DNA of 64,000 nt from NCBI RefSeq assembly GCF_037201805.1, contig NZ_CP147404.1:2194001-2258000 (forward strand). The letters are read 5' to 3'. This document shows, piece by piece, positions 45,019 to 52,916 of the stretch. Each line of letters starts with the position of its first letter. Positions within the stretch are counted from its first letter, which is position 1. The position numbers were made by a program, and so were the translations under genes. Source of the DNA: Bacillus sp. FJAT-52991. GTDB taxonomy: Bacteria > Bacillota > Bacilli > Bacillales > Domibacillaceae. Under the pieces are notes generated by a model. The model was given only the letters and a program-made list of their open reading frames with translations. It did not search any database and had not been told where the DNA came from.

Positions 45019-45246
45019 TCATTTAATGGCCATAACCACATAGTTTTCTTGCTGAGCATAATCAGTGATGTAAGTGACTTTCCTTTCTAAACTTCTCCCT
45101 GTATATCCATGGGATGGATCGAATTCGCGTAGAGACAATATATCTCCAACTTTGAAATTTCGGTCATACTTACGGATTTCGAATGTTTTCGTTTTGTTGC
45201 GAACAGCCTCGAAATACTCTGGTTCAATTTTTAATTGGTGTTTCAT
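45019..45246 (-). CDS. DUF3850 (ASCH/PUA-like) protein
   Basis: The 75-residue protein has the DUF3850 pattern: HQLKIEPEYFEAVRNKTKTF then EIRKYDRNFKVGDILSLREF and a terminal YVVMAIK. The fold is related to PUA/ASCH RNA-binding domains. ATG 45246 follows AAAGGAG and is preferred over 45270. DUF3850 proteins are common in Bacillus phages. Confidence 0.82.
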   Translation of the reverse strand: MKHQLKIEPEYFEAVRNKTKTFEIRKYDRNFKVGDILSLREFDPSHGYTGRSLERKVTYITDYAQQENYVVMAIK

Positions 45247-45263
45247 CTTTTTCGCTCCTTTCG

Positions 45264-45530
45264 CTACCAATATCCCTTTTCCAATGTGTTCACAACACCC
45301 TGTACATCGCGATCTAATATCAGCCGCATGATCTGTTCATCAGTTATCCCTGCCATTACCACCTTCGCCTGATTCATTTTCTCGGCGTTCTGTTCTCTTA
45401 CCGCCCAGCCCCAGCCGAATCCATACCATGTTGCAAGCAATGTCTCACGGTCCATTGACTTCAATACCGAACGCAAATCTCGTCTAATAGCCACCTTTTC
45501 TTGTTTTGATACACTTGTGCCAGCAGGCAT
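45264..45530 (-). CDS. Small early phage protein, unknown
   Basis: The 88-residue protein contains ATWYGFGWGWAVREQNAEK and a helical C-terminus. The ATG follows AAGGAGG. No family is recognised. It is tightly packed with the DUF3850 gene. Confidence 0.55.
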   Translation of the reverse strand: MPAGTSVSKQEKVAIRRDLRSVLKSMDRETLLATWYGFGWGWAVREQNAEKMNQAKVVMAGITDEQIMRLILDRDVQGVVNTLEKGYW

Positions 45531-45560
45531 TAAGGTTACCTCCTTCTCATTTTCAACGGA

Positions 45561-46142
45561 CTACGCAATACTGGCTTTACTTTTCAGTTGTTCGGCGGCC
45601 ATCTTTAATCCGACTAAATATCCTTTGATGCGCATAGGAACTTCATCACCAGCTTCATACATCCATTCCCAGTAGTCATATTCGAGATTTTGAATAAAAT
45701 CATGATGACTATGGATAATCTCTTCCCATTCTCGTTTTGAATCACAATTGCGTGTTTCCTCAAACAAAATTCTCATTTCATCATGGTCGTATTCAATTTC
45801 ATCCACCTTCAAATCATTCAACCATTCCCGCATACGCTTGATCGCAACGTCTGCTTCAAAGTTACGACGTTCTCCGTTATAGGCTCGCAATTTCTCTTCA
45901 AAGTATTCAAGATTGTATTTACATTGATTAAACAAATCAGCTTTTTCTGTAAACCAAAAGACAGCTTCTCCAATGTCTCCTGATACATACATTTTGTTTC
46001 CATCAAAAACATAACGACAATAATACATTCCTGTACCTGGCTTTTCCCAATCCAACACTTTTAAATCACTGTGATCTTGATAATCAGCTACGTGATCAGG
46101 AAACCAATATTTCTTGATATGTTCTTCAAGGTTTTCCATCAT
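45561..46142 (-). CDS. Early phage protein, unknown
   Basis: The 193-residue acidic protein is rich in Trp and Tyr (IKKYWFPDHVADYQ, YDYWEWMYEAGDE). Its ATG overlaps the stop of the upstream small zinc-finger gene (ATGA). No family is recognised. Confidence 0.55.
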   Translation of the reverse strand: MMENLEEHIKKYWFPDHVADYQDHSDLKVLDWEKPGTGMYYCRYVFDGNKMYVSGDIGEAVFWFTEKADLFNQCKYNLEYFEEKLRAYNGERRNFEADVAIKRMREWLNDLKVDEIEYDHDEMRILFEETRNCDSKREWEEIIHSHHDFIQNLEYDYWEWMYEAGDEVPMRIKGYLVGLKMAAEQLKSKASIA

Positions 46143-46258
46143 TCATCCTCCAATTCGATCGCTTCCATATAGCACTTACACTTAGGACACAATTTTTTAG
46201 GTATGACCGCCAAGTGTAGCTCGGACACTTGGCAATCCTTGCAACAGTATTCAATCAT
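46139..46258 (-). CDS. Tiny zinc-ribbon protein (39 residues)
   Basis: The frame reads MIEYCCKDCQVSELHLAVIP, KKLCPKCKCYMEAIELEDE. Two CxxC pairs could hold one zinc. It overlaps both neighbours by 4-8 bases (ATGA at the downstream gene), so it is translated as part of a coupled chain. Confidence 0.65.
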   Translation of the reverse strand: MIEYCCKDCQVSELHLAVIPKKLCPKCKCYMEAIELEDE

Positions 46259-46409
46259 TATGGGTTCCTTGCAAATAATCATCTATTGATGTCTGCCCTT
46301 CTAGTGGTTCATTTGCATGATCTTTTATCTTTGTTTCGCAAACAGGACCGATTCCTTTTGCGATGCTTTCTTTGCTTTTGAGCGGCCGGTTACATACTGG
46401 ACAAATCAT
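46251..46409 (-). CDS. Tiny zinc-finger protein (52 residues), DUF6011-like
   Basis: The product starts MICPVCNRPLKSKESIAKGI and then GPVCETKIKDHANEPLE. The CxxC...G.GPxC arrangement fits the DUF6011-like finger seen in many mobile elements. Its stop overlaps the next ATG (ATGATTGA). Confidence 0.65.
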   Translation of the reverse strand: MICPVCNRPLKSKESIAKGIGPVCETKIKDHANEPLEGQTSIDDYLQGTHND

Positions 46410-46412
46410 GCT

Positions 46413-46607
46413 TCATATCACCTTGCTTTCTCGCTGCGGAAACTCCATCAGCACCGCTACGCCATAGCCATGTTTTTTGACCTCGCTAGCACGCTTCCAG
46501 CCGCGACTTTCATGCGCCTCAATGTTTTGATCTAATTTATGTTCGTTCAGCGCATAGACTAATTTTCGAAGCGTCCTTGGTGTCTGTGCTTTCCATCCCT
46601 TAGCCAT
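46413..46607 (-). CDS. Small early phage protein, unknown
   Basis: The 64-residue product begins MAKGWKAQTPRTLRKLVYAL and contains ESRGWKRASEVKKHGYGVAV. ATG 46607 overlaps the upstream stop (TGATG). No family is recognised. Confidence 0.55.
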   Translation of the reverse strand: MAKGWKAQTPRTLRKLVYALNEHKLDQNIEAHESRGWKRASEVKKHGYGVAVLMEFPQRESKVI

Positions 46608-46783
46608 CACCCCGCGTCCTTTCCGTAGAGACGTTTAGCTTCTGCAAATCTCCTCTGGAACTCAGCCTTTTCCTTATCCCGAATTTCTTTCGGCTTTGGT
46701 CCACACTTAGGACACGGTTGCACAAACATCAAAGAGCCACTGCTGCCTTTATCAACATACGTGCCGTTGCATAAGTTACACAT
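46607..46783 (-). CDS. Small zinc-finger protein (58 residues)
   Basis: The frame starts MCNLCNGTYVDKGSSGSLMF and has a second pair PCPKCGPKPKE, giving a probable zinc ribbon with a basic helical tail. Its ATG overlaps the dnaC stop (TAATG). Confidence 0.65.
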   Translation of the reverse strand: MCNLCNGTYVDKGSSGSLMFVQPCPKCGPKPKEIRDKEKAEFQRRFAEAKRLYGKDAG

Positions 46784-47676
46784 TATCGCTTCAACCTCCA
46801 GTCAATTCCTTCTGCATCTTGTAAATAATCACCACATTGGCCGATCAGACGACTAGCAGCTGCGTAGCCTATCTTGTTAGCAAGCGTTCCTCGATCCTCA
46901 TTACTGTTGAAAACAATAGGTTTTTGCTTTCGGTAACGCTCGTTAATGATCGTGTAGTACATTCGCTCACGAGGCTCTGTCCAGTTCACTTTTCCGATAT
47001 CGTCCCAGATGAGCACATCAGCAGTAAGAGCACCTTTTAACAGCTGATTGTAGGTTTCTCCACCATCATCCATTTTCTTGGCTTGCATCAGTTCTTCCAT
47101 GAAGGAAACATCTGAAACAACTAGAACGTTGAAACCTTCTTTGATCAACTGTTTAGCTAGAGCGATTTGCAAATGAGTTTTGCCGATTCCATAGTTGTTA
47201 TGCTTTTGTTTGAAGACCGACCTTTCAGAAGCAGGCATTTCTTTCAGCCTTTGTTCTCCGAAGACAGCAATCAACCCAAAATTATCAGCTGGAATGATCT
47301 TCTTTTTCTCATCACCTTGTTTGACAACCTTAAAAAGTGATCGATATTCCTTTGTTAATACCAACATGTCTCGTTGAACGGATGAGACAGTTTCATAGTT
47401 TTCAAAATTCGCTTGAGTGAATTCATCTGGGATCATAGACTGCTTAAAGCGTCGTTTCCAAGCTTTCCTTTCTCTGCATTCACAAGGAGAAGCATAGTCG
47501 TATCCATCGTCATCTCTTCGAAAAATCAACTCGGCATCCTTGCAAATAGAACACTCGTATTCAACCTCCCCAAGCTCGTCTAGCTTCTTCGAGTTCTCTG
47601 TAGACTTGGTCCGCTGACTTGCCTTTGCCTGTAGATCGGCCATAACTTCCGCGATGCTGGTAAACCTTTTGGCCAT
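46783..47676 (-). CDS. DnaC-like helicase loader
   Basis: The 297-residue protein has an N-terminal cysteine cluster (CSICKDAE and CECRERKAW) and an AAA+ ATPase domain with Walker A YGIGKTHLQIALAKQ and Walker B VLIWDDIGKVN. It matches the skin-element YqaM type and DnaC/DnaI loaders and should load the host replicative helicase at the phage origin. ATG 47676 follows AAAAGGAGG; the start lies inside the upstream initiator gene, an overlap of 116 bases. Confidence 0.88.
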   Translation of the reverse strand: MAKRFTSIAEVMADLQAKASQRTKSTENSKKLDELGEVEYECSICKDAELIFRRDDDGYDYASPCECRERKAWKRRFKQSMIPDEFTQANFENYETVSSVQRDMLVLTKEYRSLFKVVKQGDEKKKIIPADNFGLIAVFGEQRLKEMPASERSVFKQKHNNYGIGKTHLQIALAKQLIKEGFNVLVVSDVSFMEELMQAKKMDDGGETYNQLLKGALTADVLIWDDIGKVNWTEPRERMYYTIINERYRKQKPIVFNSNEDRGTLANKIGYAAASRLIGQCGDYLQDAEGIDWRLKR

Positions 47677-48502
47677 TGGTAGCAGCCTCCTTTTCAGCAA
47701 AATGTTTATCTAAAATTTTCGGTAAGCAGTAGCTAAAGCTATTAATCTTGTCTCTAGGATGTTTAGGGGCATAGTTTTCAAAGCATAATCGGGTCCATTC
47801 CAACGCTTTGTCTATATCAACTCCATAGCTTAGGAGCTCTTGGATGCTTTTTTGATCTTTTGCATTTACATCAAAGCCACCTATGCCTGCTAATTGCATG
47901 TAATAGTCACGGAGACGTTCATAATCGCTTTTGCTTTTAGAAGAATTACCTGGTATTTGTCCCACACTCCCATTGGGCAGCTGAACGATTTCGGTTGTAG
48001 GCACCCCGCCAGTTGGTTCTTCACGCGTGCTATTAGCAGCAGAAGTATTTATATCTTGTTTTATATCAAGTTCTATATCTTTATTAGAGTGACCATTTTC
48101 GGCACCCCCCCTACCAAATATGGCACCCCTGTATTCATTTTTGGCACCCGTGTCATATTTAGCACCCGTGCTATTTTCGGCACTCTTTTTAAATTTCTTA
48201 GAGTTCTTTACTTTGATAATGTGGCCATATGGTGTTCGAGTCATCAAGATGTATCCTTCTTGCTCAAGCTTTTCAAAATTACGCTTCACAGTGGATTTAC
48301 TTCCACCTAACTCTTTGGCTACATCGTTATAAGAAACTGGCTTTCCACCAAGAACTATGCCCAAAAGTTCACCGTCCTCTATTACTTCTTTTGTTGTTGT
48401 ACTGATACACCATAGAAACTCCCATAATGCTGGGCCTACCTTCTTGCGGTGTTCTTCTGTTAATAGCCCAGAAAAGACAGGAAAGTAAAAACTATCGGGC
48501 AT
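47561..48502 (-). CDS. DnaD-like replication initiator
   Basis: The 313-residue protein has an N-terminal winged helix (about 10-95; VSYNDVAKELGGSKSTVKRN). A disordered linker (100-190) is encoded by the iteron-bearing DNA. A C-terminal DnaD-like helical domain follows (about 190-275; YERLRDYYMQLAGIGGFDVN). This is the YqaL/lambda O-like type. It binds the origin iterons and recruits the loader encoded immediately downstream. Confidence 0.85.
   Translation of the reverse strand: MPDSFYFPVFSGLLTEEHRKKVGPALWEFLWCISTTTKEVIEDGELLGIVLGGKPVSYNDVAKELGGSKSTVKRNFEKLEQEGYILMTRTPYGHIIKVKNSKKFKKSAENSTGAKYDTGAKNEYRGAIFGRGGAENGHSNKDIELDIKQDINTSAANSTREEPTGGVPTTEIVQLPNGSVGQIPGNSSKSKSDYERLRDYYMQLAGIGGFDVNAKDQKSIQELLSYGVDIDKALEWTRLCFENYAPKHPRDKINSFSYCLPKILDKHFAEKEAATNGQKVYQHRGSYGRSTGKGKSADQVYRELEEARRAWGG
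48092..48187. repeat. Five origin-type iterons inside the initiator gene
   Basis: The core GGCACCC (variants AGCACCC and GGCACTC) recurs at 48101, 48122, 48143, 48161 and 48179, spaced 21, 21, 18 and 18 bases, each preceded by a TATTTT-like stretch (consensus about TCATTTTTGGCACCCGTG). Direct repeats within an O/DnaD-type initiator gene are the hallmark of lambda-like replication origins, so this is the probable phage ori. Confidence 0.78.
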
Positions 48503-48510
48503 CGTATCAC

Positions 48511-48675
48511 CTACTTCCTCTCACAAACAGCGAAGCTGTTTTTCACTTCTCTAATCACGTAGTCTGGATATCCTTTGTTGATGTAATTCAAAACCTTTTG
48601 CTCCAAATGCTTTTGGTTCAGCGCGTCCTTCCAAAACTTTTTTGGAAGGAGCACATTTGTTTTAAAATCAAGCAT
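48511..48675 (-). CDS. Small protein between recT and the initiator
   Basis: The 54-residue product (MLDFKTNVLLPKKFWKDALN... AVCERK) starts with an ATG overlapping the recT stop (TAATG). It is helical and basic. Its position inside the recombination-replication operon suggests an accessory role; the family is not recognised. Confidence 0.6.
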   Translation of the reverse strand: MLDFKTNVLLPKKFWKDALNQKHLEQKVLNYINKGYPDYVIREVKNSFAVCERK

Positions 48676-49541
48676 TACCCTTCAAATCCAAAGTCTTGCT
48701 GAATGTCTGACTTTTCATCCTTAGAAGAAGATTCTTCCGGAGGAACATAATCAATGATGTCTTCTTCATTGCTCTTATCCTCTTCTTCTGGAGTAATATC
48801 TTTGATCTCTCTTTCATCCTCAGCAAATGCAGTTTGCATTTCGATAGAGAGAATCCCCCACTTGCCAAGCATATTACGCAAGACTGTTTTCATAGCCATA
48901 GCATCGTAATCTGATCTCCAGACGTTATTAAGCGATTTTTTATCTTTAGCCTTGTTATGTTTAATGCGGTGAGCTTCAACCTCATCTCGTGTCCAATAAA
49001 CCGTCTTTTCAAATCCGTTGATTAGTTTGAAATATCCACAATAGCCGATCACTTTATCACTAGATGCAGCATTTAAATCCAGTTCTATTTCTTCTGTAAG
49101 CCGATTCCATTTTATTAATTCGCCTTCCTGAACAGGAATAACATTAATCGCTTTATATTGACCTGTTCTAAGAGCTAACTGAATGTATCCTTTGTATCCC
49201 AGTTGGAATTGAGCTACCTTGCAGCCTTTTTTGCTATCGTAAAACGGAACAATCCACGCATATCCAAGGTTTTTATCGATCGGTAGATCAAGAGCTGCGG
49301 CGACCATAGAACTAGAAACGATAGACATAGGCTCTGCTGCTTGCAAATTCGGATCTCCGTTATAAAGATTCAATAGGGACGCCATGAATTGCGGAGCTTT
49401 TTTATCTAACACCTGTTCAAATTTCTTTTTCATCGTAGGTGTGCCCAGCAACGATTTAAGCCCTAAGGATTGAGCAGATACTTGATTAGTAGCCTCTTTT
49501 TTGTTAGCTAATTGGTTTTTCAAAGCTGAATTTGTAGCCAT
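48675..49541 (-). CDS. recT: RecT-family single-strand annealing protein (YqaK-like)
   Basis: The 288-residue protein has the RecT pattern: SLLGTPTMKKKFEQVL, DPNLQAAEPMSIVSSSMVAA, DLPIDKNLGYAWIVPF and FQLGYKGYIQLALRTGQYK, with an acidic C-terminal tail. It anneals complementary single strands together with the exonuclease encoded immediately upstream, for phage recombination. The same pair is found in the skin element (yqaJ/yqaK). Confidence 0.93.
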   Translation of the reverse strand: MATNSALKNQLANKKEATNQVSAQSLGLKSLLGTPTMKKKFEQVLDKKAPQFMASLLNLYNGDPNLQAAEPMSIVSSSMVAAALDLPIDKNLGYAWIVPFYDSKKGCKVAQFQLGYKGYIQLALRTGQYKAINVIPVQEGELIKWNRLTEEIELDLNAASSDKVIGYCGYFKLINGFEKTVYWTRDEVEAHRIKHNKAKDKKSLNNVWRSDYDAMAMKTVLRNMLGKWGILSIEMQTAFAEDEREIKDITPEEEDKSNEEDIIDYVPPEESSSKDEKSDIQQDFGFEG

Positions 49542-50485
49542 TAGTTATCAAACTCCTTCACTGCAAATTTACGAAAACTTGTTTCTTTCAAAACTTCACG
49601 GTATATATCTGGAAACTTTTGTTTTAGCGCTGTCGTATCAACACTTGTTCTTGATTGATTTTTCCAAGAGACCTGAAATCTATCGATAATGCCTGTTTCA
49701 GCATCTTTCAATTCAGCTTTCACTTTGTTTTCAATTTCTGTTTTGGCTGCTTTAATTAACTTTTCATCAGCCTTGATTTTCTCGTATTGAGATAGTAAGT
49801 CTTTATAGTCAGATGAAAGGATAATTTCCTTATCTTTTTCTGCACGATCGTATTTTTCTTTCAAGTACTTTTCGGCAGCGCTTGATCCATCTAAAACTGG
49901 AGGATTACCTTGTAAAACGTGATATTTCCAGAAGTGTTTCTCCGCTTCAAAAATCATGTTGATCAGTTCTTCATCACGTTCAACTTCCTTCCAGACAAAA
50001 CGATTCCCGCCGATCAACACGGCGATATAACCTTTTTCCTTTCCGGTGACACCCATATAATGTTGGACCTGAACTAAATAAGTGTCTGGGACTTCATCCG
50101 CTTCCCACTCTTTAGCTAAATAAGCGCTGGCTGTCTTACATTCAAGTACAGCCGATTCACCTACAACTAAACGGTCTACATTTGCTTTGATAAATGGATA
50201 TTCAGGGTGACTGTACATAAAATTGCTACGGCGAACCTTCTTATCTGTACGCTTTTCAAATTCTTTAGCGACCACATTCTCCATTTCGTTTCCCCAGTAG
50301 ATAGCCTCATTGTCAATTTCTTGAGGAGTAACTTGCCCTGTTTTCTCCAACCATAATTCGAAAGCTGTCCGATATTTATTTAGGCCCAGAATAATTCCAG
50401 CATCACTGCCACCAATACCCTTTGTTCGTTCCTCTAGCCATTCAGCTCGACTCATTTCACGAGTAGAAATAGCGTTCAAATTCAT
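49541..50485 (-). CDS. yqaJ: YqaJ-family phage exonuclease
   Basis: The 314-residue protein has the lambda-exonuclease/YqaJ fold: GIGGSDAGIILGLNKYR (about 24-40), the acidic residue in IKANVDRLVVGE and the E-x-K centre AVLECKTASAYLAKEW. It degrades one strand from double-strand ends for RecT. ATG 50485 lies after GAAGG; an upstream GTG at 50500 is possible. It abuts recT. Confidence 0.9.
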   Translation of the reverse strand: MNLNAISTREMSRAEWLEERTKGIGGSDAGIILGLNKYRTAFELWLEKTGQVTPQEIDNEAIYWGNEMENVVAKEFEKRTDKKVRRSNFMYSHPEYPFIKANVDRLVVGESAVLECKTASAYLAKEWEADEVPDTYLVQVQHYMGVTGKEKGYIAVLIGGNRFVWKEVERDEELINMIFEAEKHFWKYHVLQGNPPVLDGSSAAEKYLKEKYDRAEKDKEIILSSDYKDLLSQYEKIKADEKLIKAAKTEIENKVKAELKDAETGIIDRFQVSWKNQSRTSVDTTALKQKFPDIYREVLKETSFRKFAVKEFDN

Positions 50486-50555
50486 TGCCAACCTTCTCAC
50501 TCCTTGATTAAATTTTCAAAGTTCAGTACAATGTAAGAAATTAATTTGTTTTGTA

Positions 50556-50584
50556 AAGGCTCGCTCTGCCAAGCGAGTCTTTTT
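50556..50584 (-). terminator. Terminator after the YqaI-like gene
   Basis: The stem GACTCGCT / AGCGAGCC with a short loop lies directly after the stop of the 50584 gene and before the yqaJ-recT operon. Confidence 0.6.
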
Positions 50585-50802
50585 CATTCTGCTGTCACTT
50601 CGTCAGCATCAAGATGAACGATGGCATAATGACCAAGGTTTTCAGAAAGAACGACATCACCATTCTTGAAAACAAAATAAATGTCATTGTCTAAGATCTC
50701 ATCACCAAACATATCCTCAATTGGCGTGTCTGCTACTTGTTCCTCTAGATATGCTGGATAACCTGTACGTTCAATCTGTTCAATCATTGGATGATCTCTC
50801 AT
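50584..50802 (-). CDS. YqaI-like small phage protein
   Basis: The 72-residue acidic protein (DHPMIEQIERTGYPAYLEEQ, FGDEI, YFVFKNGDVVLSENLGHY) resembles the skin-element YqaI family, whose members form dimers. ATG 50802 lies 6 bases after AGAAGGTG. It is upstream of yqaJ, as in skin. Confidence 0.7.
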   Translation of the reverse strand: MRDHPMIEQIERTGYPAYLEEQVADTPIEDMFGDEILDNDIYFVFKNGDVVLSENLGHYAIVHLDADEVTAE

Positions 50803-50921
50803 GTTTTTCACCTTCTTTCTGATGGATGATGTCCATCAAGCCAAGCAGGAACGCTATAGGAGAGGGGGAACCCACTTTCCTGCCCAGCTTGATAGGCACC
50901 GAAGTGCCCACCAAGAAAAAT

Positions 50922-51023
50922 TGTGGTATAATGTTCTCAGATTAAGTTCAACTTGCGGTGAGCTAATGCCAGTTAGCTTACCGCTTTTACTTTTAGTTCG
51001 AAGTAACGCTTTTTAGCTTCGAA
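50922..51023 (+). ncRNA. Short + strand transcript with promoter and terminator-like hairpin
   Basis: TGTGGTATAAT (50922-50932) is a near-ideal extended -10. About 23 bases later the stem GCGGTGAGCTAA / TTAGCTTACCGC (50955-50984) is followed by TTTTACTTTT. A second inverted repeat TTCGAAG / CTTCGAA (50997-51023) follows. No coding frame fits. The 310-base gap between 50802 and 51122 otherwise contains only a run of inverted repeats. It may be a small regulatory RNA antisense to an early leader. Confidence 0.5.
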
Positions 51024-51121
51024 ATCCAATGCTAGAAGCAAAACAGGATTACTCTTCATTTCCTTACATAGCTTCCTAACTTCAGACACTTTCATCAATC
51101 TGCTTGCGGATAAAGTAAAAT

Positions 51122-51397
51122 TCACGCTTGATTACCTCCCATCGCTTGTTCTAGCGGCCTTGCCACCTTTTCAACTGGAATGCCTTTCGCATGTAACTGA
51201 CGAACTGCTCTCACAAGATTTCGATGATTTTCCTTTATTTCTTCAATTCTCTCAAGCTCTCGAATCGAGTTTAATAGATCAACAGTTGTCAGCTTCGCTT
51301 CTCTGTAATCGCATTTAATTACTGACTCCTCAATTCGGGATATACAACTCCACACACATTTGCGTTCACTGATTTCTTGCTCTTTAATCTGGCTCAT
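51122..51397 (-). CDS. Early phage protein, unknown
   Basis: The 91-residue helical protein (MSQIKEQEISERKCVWSCIS, RELERIEEIKENHRNLVRAV) overlaps the upstream gene by 4 bases. It has no family motif. It resembles small host-takeover proteins in position only. Confidence 0.55.
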   Translation of the reverse strand: MSQIKEQEISERKCVWSCISRIEESVIKCDYREAKLTTVDLLNSIRELERIEEIKENHRNLVRAVRQLHAKGIPVEKVARPLEQAMGGNQA

Positions 51398-51927
51398 GCC
51401 AGCCACCCCTTGGACTTCCACTTTGGTATCAGACGTTTAATACGTTGCATAATCGAAATGTTGTATTCTTTCTCAAGCATCATTATGAGATTGTCGATGA
51501 ATGCTCTTGCCTCAACTAGCTCGTCCATCATGCTTTCGATACTTTCTTTTTCTTCCGCAGTGGTAACTGCCGGAGGTTTAGCCAGACAAACCTCCTCGAT
51601 CTTCTGCAAGGCTTCCTTGATCTCCCTTTCTGCATTTGCCTCTACAGCAAGCCTGTGACGTTCGATGGCTTTTCCACGAAACACTGGCGATGTGTAGCCT
51701 CCACTAAACTCATGAAGCAAATCTCCAACAAACTCTGGGTTATCGTTGTATATTTGAATGGCCTGTTTTCCGACGTCTTGCTGCATCGGCCGCCTGTCAT
51801 GTTTATAATGACTGACCAGCTGAGTAGAGACATTTAGATCAAACGCCATTTGTCCGTTCGTCATCCCCTCCTCCTCTAACAAATTTGTTACTGCCCTTCC
51901 AACGTCTGCTGATTTTTTTATCAACAT
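51394..51927 (-). CDS. XRE-like phage protein with helix-turn-helix
   Basis: The 177-residue protein has a helix-turn-helix at about 20-50 (EEGMTNGQMAFDLNVSTQLV, YKHDRRP) and a coiled-coil C-terminal half (110-160). ATG 51927 lies 5 bases after AAAGGGGG. It may be an early transcriptional regulator. Confidence 0.65.
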   Translation of the reverse strand: MLIKKSADVGRAVTNLLEEEGMTNGQMAFDLNVSTQLVSHYKHDRRPMQQDVGKQAIQIYNDNPEFVGDLLHEFSGGYTSPVFRGKAIERHRLAVEANAEREIKEALQKIEEVCLAKPPAVTTAEEKESIESMMDELVEARAFIDNLIMMLEKEYNISIMQRIKRLIPKWKSKGWLA

Positions 51928-51990
51928 CAACGCCCCCTTTTTGTATTCATTTGTCAATTCCTTAATACATACAACCCTAGTAAACTAGGT

Positions 51991-52173
51991 TTATGAAACA
52001 ACTTGCTGCTCTTGCTGACGTATCCAGTTGTCAATAGCCGCAGTTGTAAAGAAAATACGGCGACGAATTCGGAAATGTGGAATTTCTTTCTCTCGAACCA
52101 TCGTATAAATTGTGTCAGTGTGTACCCCAAGATATTCAGCTGTTTCTTGGACAGTCATTGTTTGGCGATTCAC
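51991..52173 (-). CDS. Excisionase-type helix-turn-helix protein
   Basis: The 60-residue protein has the MerR-like HTH_17 pattern TVQETAEYLGVHTDTIYTMV followed by REKEIPHFRIRRRIFFTTAA. GTG 52173 follows AAGGAGGTG. It could be the excisionase or an early regulator; the integrase is not visible. Confidence 0.75.
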   Translation of the reverse strand: MNRQTMTVQETAEYLGVHTDTIYTMVREKEIPHFRIRRRIFFTTAAIDNWIRQQEQQVVS

Positions 52174-52204
52174 TTAGCTCACCTCCTTATCTGATTTCCC
52201 TTCC

Positions 52205-52215
52205 TGTGGTAATAT
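52205..52215 (+). promoter_or_regulatory. Extended -10 promoter of the 52241 gene
   Basis: TGTGGTAATAT repeats the TGTGG extended -10 seen at 37381 and 50922 and lies 26 bases before the coding start. Confidence 0.45.
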
Positions 52216-52240
52216 TTTCATAGGAAGGGAGGTGGAAAAT

Positions 52241-52420
52241 ATGGACTTTAAAAATATAGCTGCTCAATTAACAGTTGCCGCTGTTAAAAGAATGGATTTA
52301 GAAAGTCAAGATAGAGACGCTGTAATCAAAGAAGTATTTGCTACTTATAATGATTTTCTTAATCTGTTAGAGGAAAGAGATGCTCGTGTGCCAAACATTA
52401 GAGATTATTCCGATGACTAA
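52241..52420 (+). CDS. Small + strand protein in the early region
   Basis: The 59-residue acidic helical protein (MDFKNIAAQLTVAAVKRMDL) follows GGGAGGTG. It overlaps the convergent 52398 gene by 23 bases at the 3' ends. The function is unknown; the opposite strand and own promoter suggest expression in the lysogen. Confidence 0.6.
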   Translation: MDFKNIAAQLTVAAVKRMDLESQDRDAVIKEVFATYNDFLNLLEERDARVPNIRDYSDD

Positions 52421-52646
52421 ATCTTATTAATTCCAACTCATTAGTGTATTTAGTTATCTCTAAATCTAGCTTTATGAATTCCGTAATGGCTTGGATGAGT
52501 TCGATAATTTGCCGATTATCCGAACTCTCTGAGTCGATTACTGACTGGGTATGCTTCACGAGTTTAATAAGCAATTCCCTTTTCTCGTGCCTTAAGCTCA
52601 CCGTGTCTTCACTAGTTTGCTTTCGTTTCTGATTCAACGTGATCAC
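52398..52646 (-). CDS. Small helical phage protein
   Basis: The 82-residue protein is helical throughout, with a basic N-terminus (NQKRKQTSEDTVSLRHEKRE). It lies directly downstream of cro. No family is recognised. Confidence 0.55.
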   Translation of the reverse strand: MITLNQKRKQTSEDTVSLRHEKRELLIKLVKHTQSVIDSESSDNRQIIELIQAITEFIKLDLEITKYTNELELIRFSHRNNL

Positions 52647-52649
52647 CTC

Positions 52650-52898
52650 CTAGATGGCTTCTTTTTCTTTAAGCAACTTTTGGTTGCTATTAACTTCAAA
52701 AAAAAGAGTCCACGGGATATCAAGTATTTTGGCGATACATTTGGCAACTTCAACCGAAGGGCGTCTATCACCATTTTCAATCATCCCGTAATATTGACGA
52801 GTGATTTTCCCATAAGTCAAAGAAGCAACACGTTCATGAGACAAATCTTTACGACGTCTAGCCTCAATAAGGATTTTGGTTAATTCTTCTTTAGTCAT
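52650..52898 (-). CDS. Cro-like regulator
   Basis: The 82-residue XRE protein has the helix-turn-helix LSHERVASLTYGKITRQYYG (about 20-40) and a short C-terminus. ATG 52898 has better spacing to AAGGTGG than the ATG at 52904. It is transcribed from the strong divergent promoter overlapping operator 2 and should be the lytic regulator. A fifth operator lies inside its 3' end. Confidence 0.82.
   Translation of the reverse strand: MTKEELTKILIEARRRKDLSHERVASLTYGKITRQYYGMIENGDRRPSVEVAKCIAKILDIPWTLFFEVNSNQKLLKEKEAI
52673..52687. promoter_or_regulatory. Operator 5 inside cro
   Basis: GCAACTTTTGGTTGC matches the intergenic palindromes. It lies within the last codons of cro, about 245-335 bases from the others, a distance suited to looping. 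Confidence 0.7.
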
Positions 52899-52916
52899 AT
52901 TCATACCACCTTTTTA

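Noticed and set aside
48092..48187. CRISPR-like array
   Set aside because: The direct repeats are only about 7-12 bases with 6-11 bases between them and lie inside a coding frame, which fits iterons and not CRISPR.
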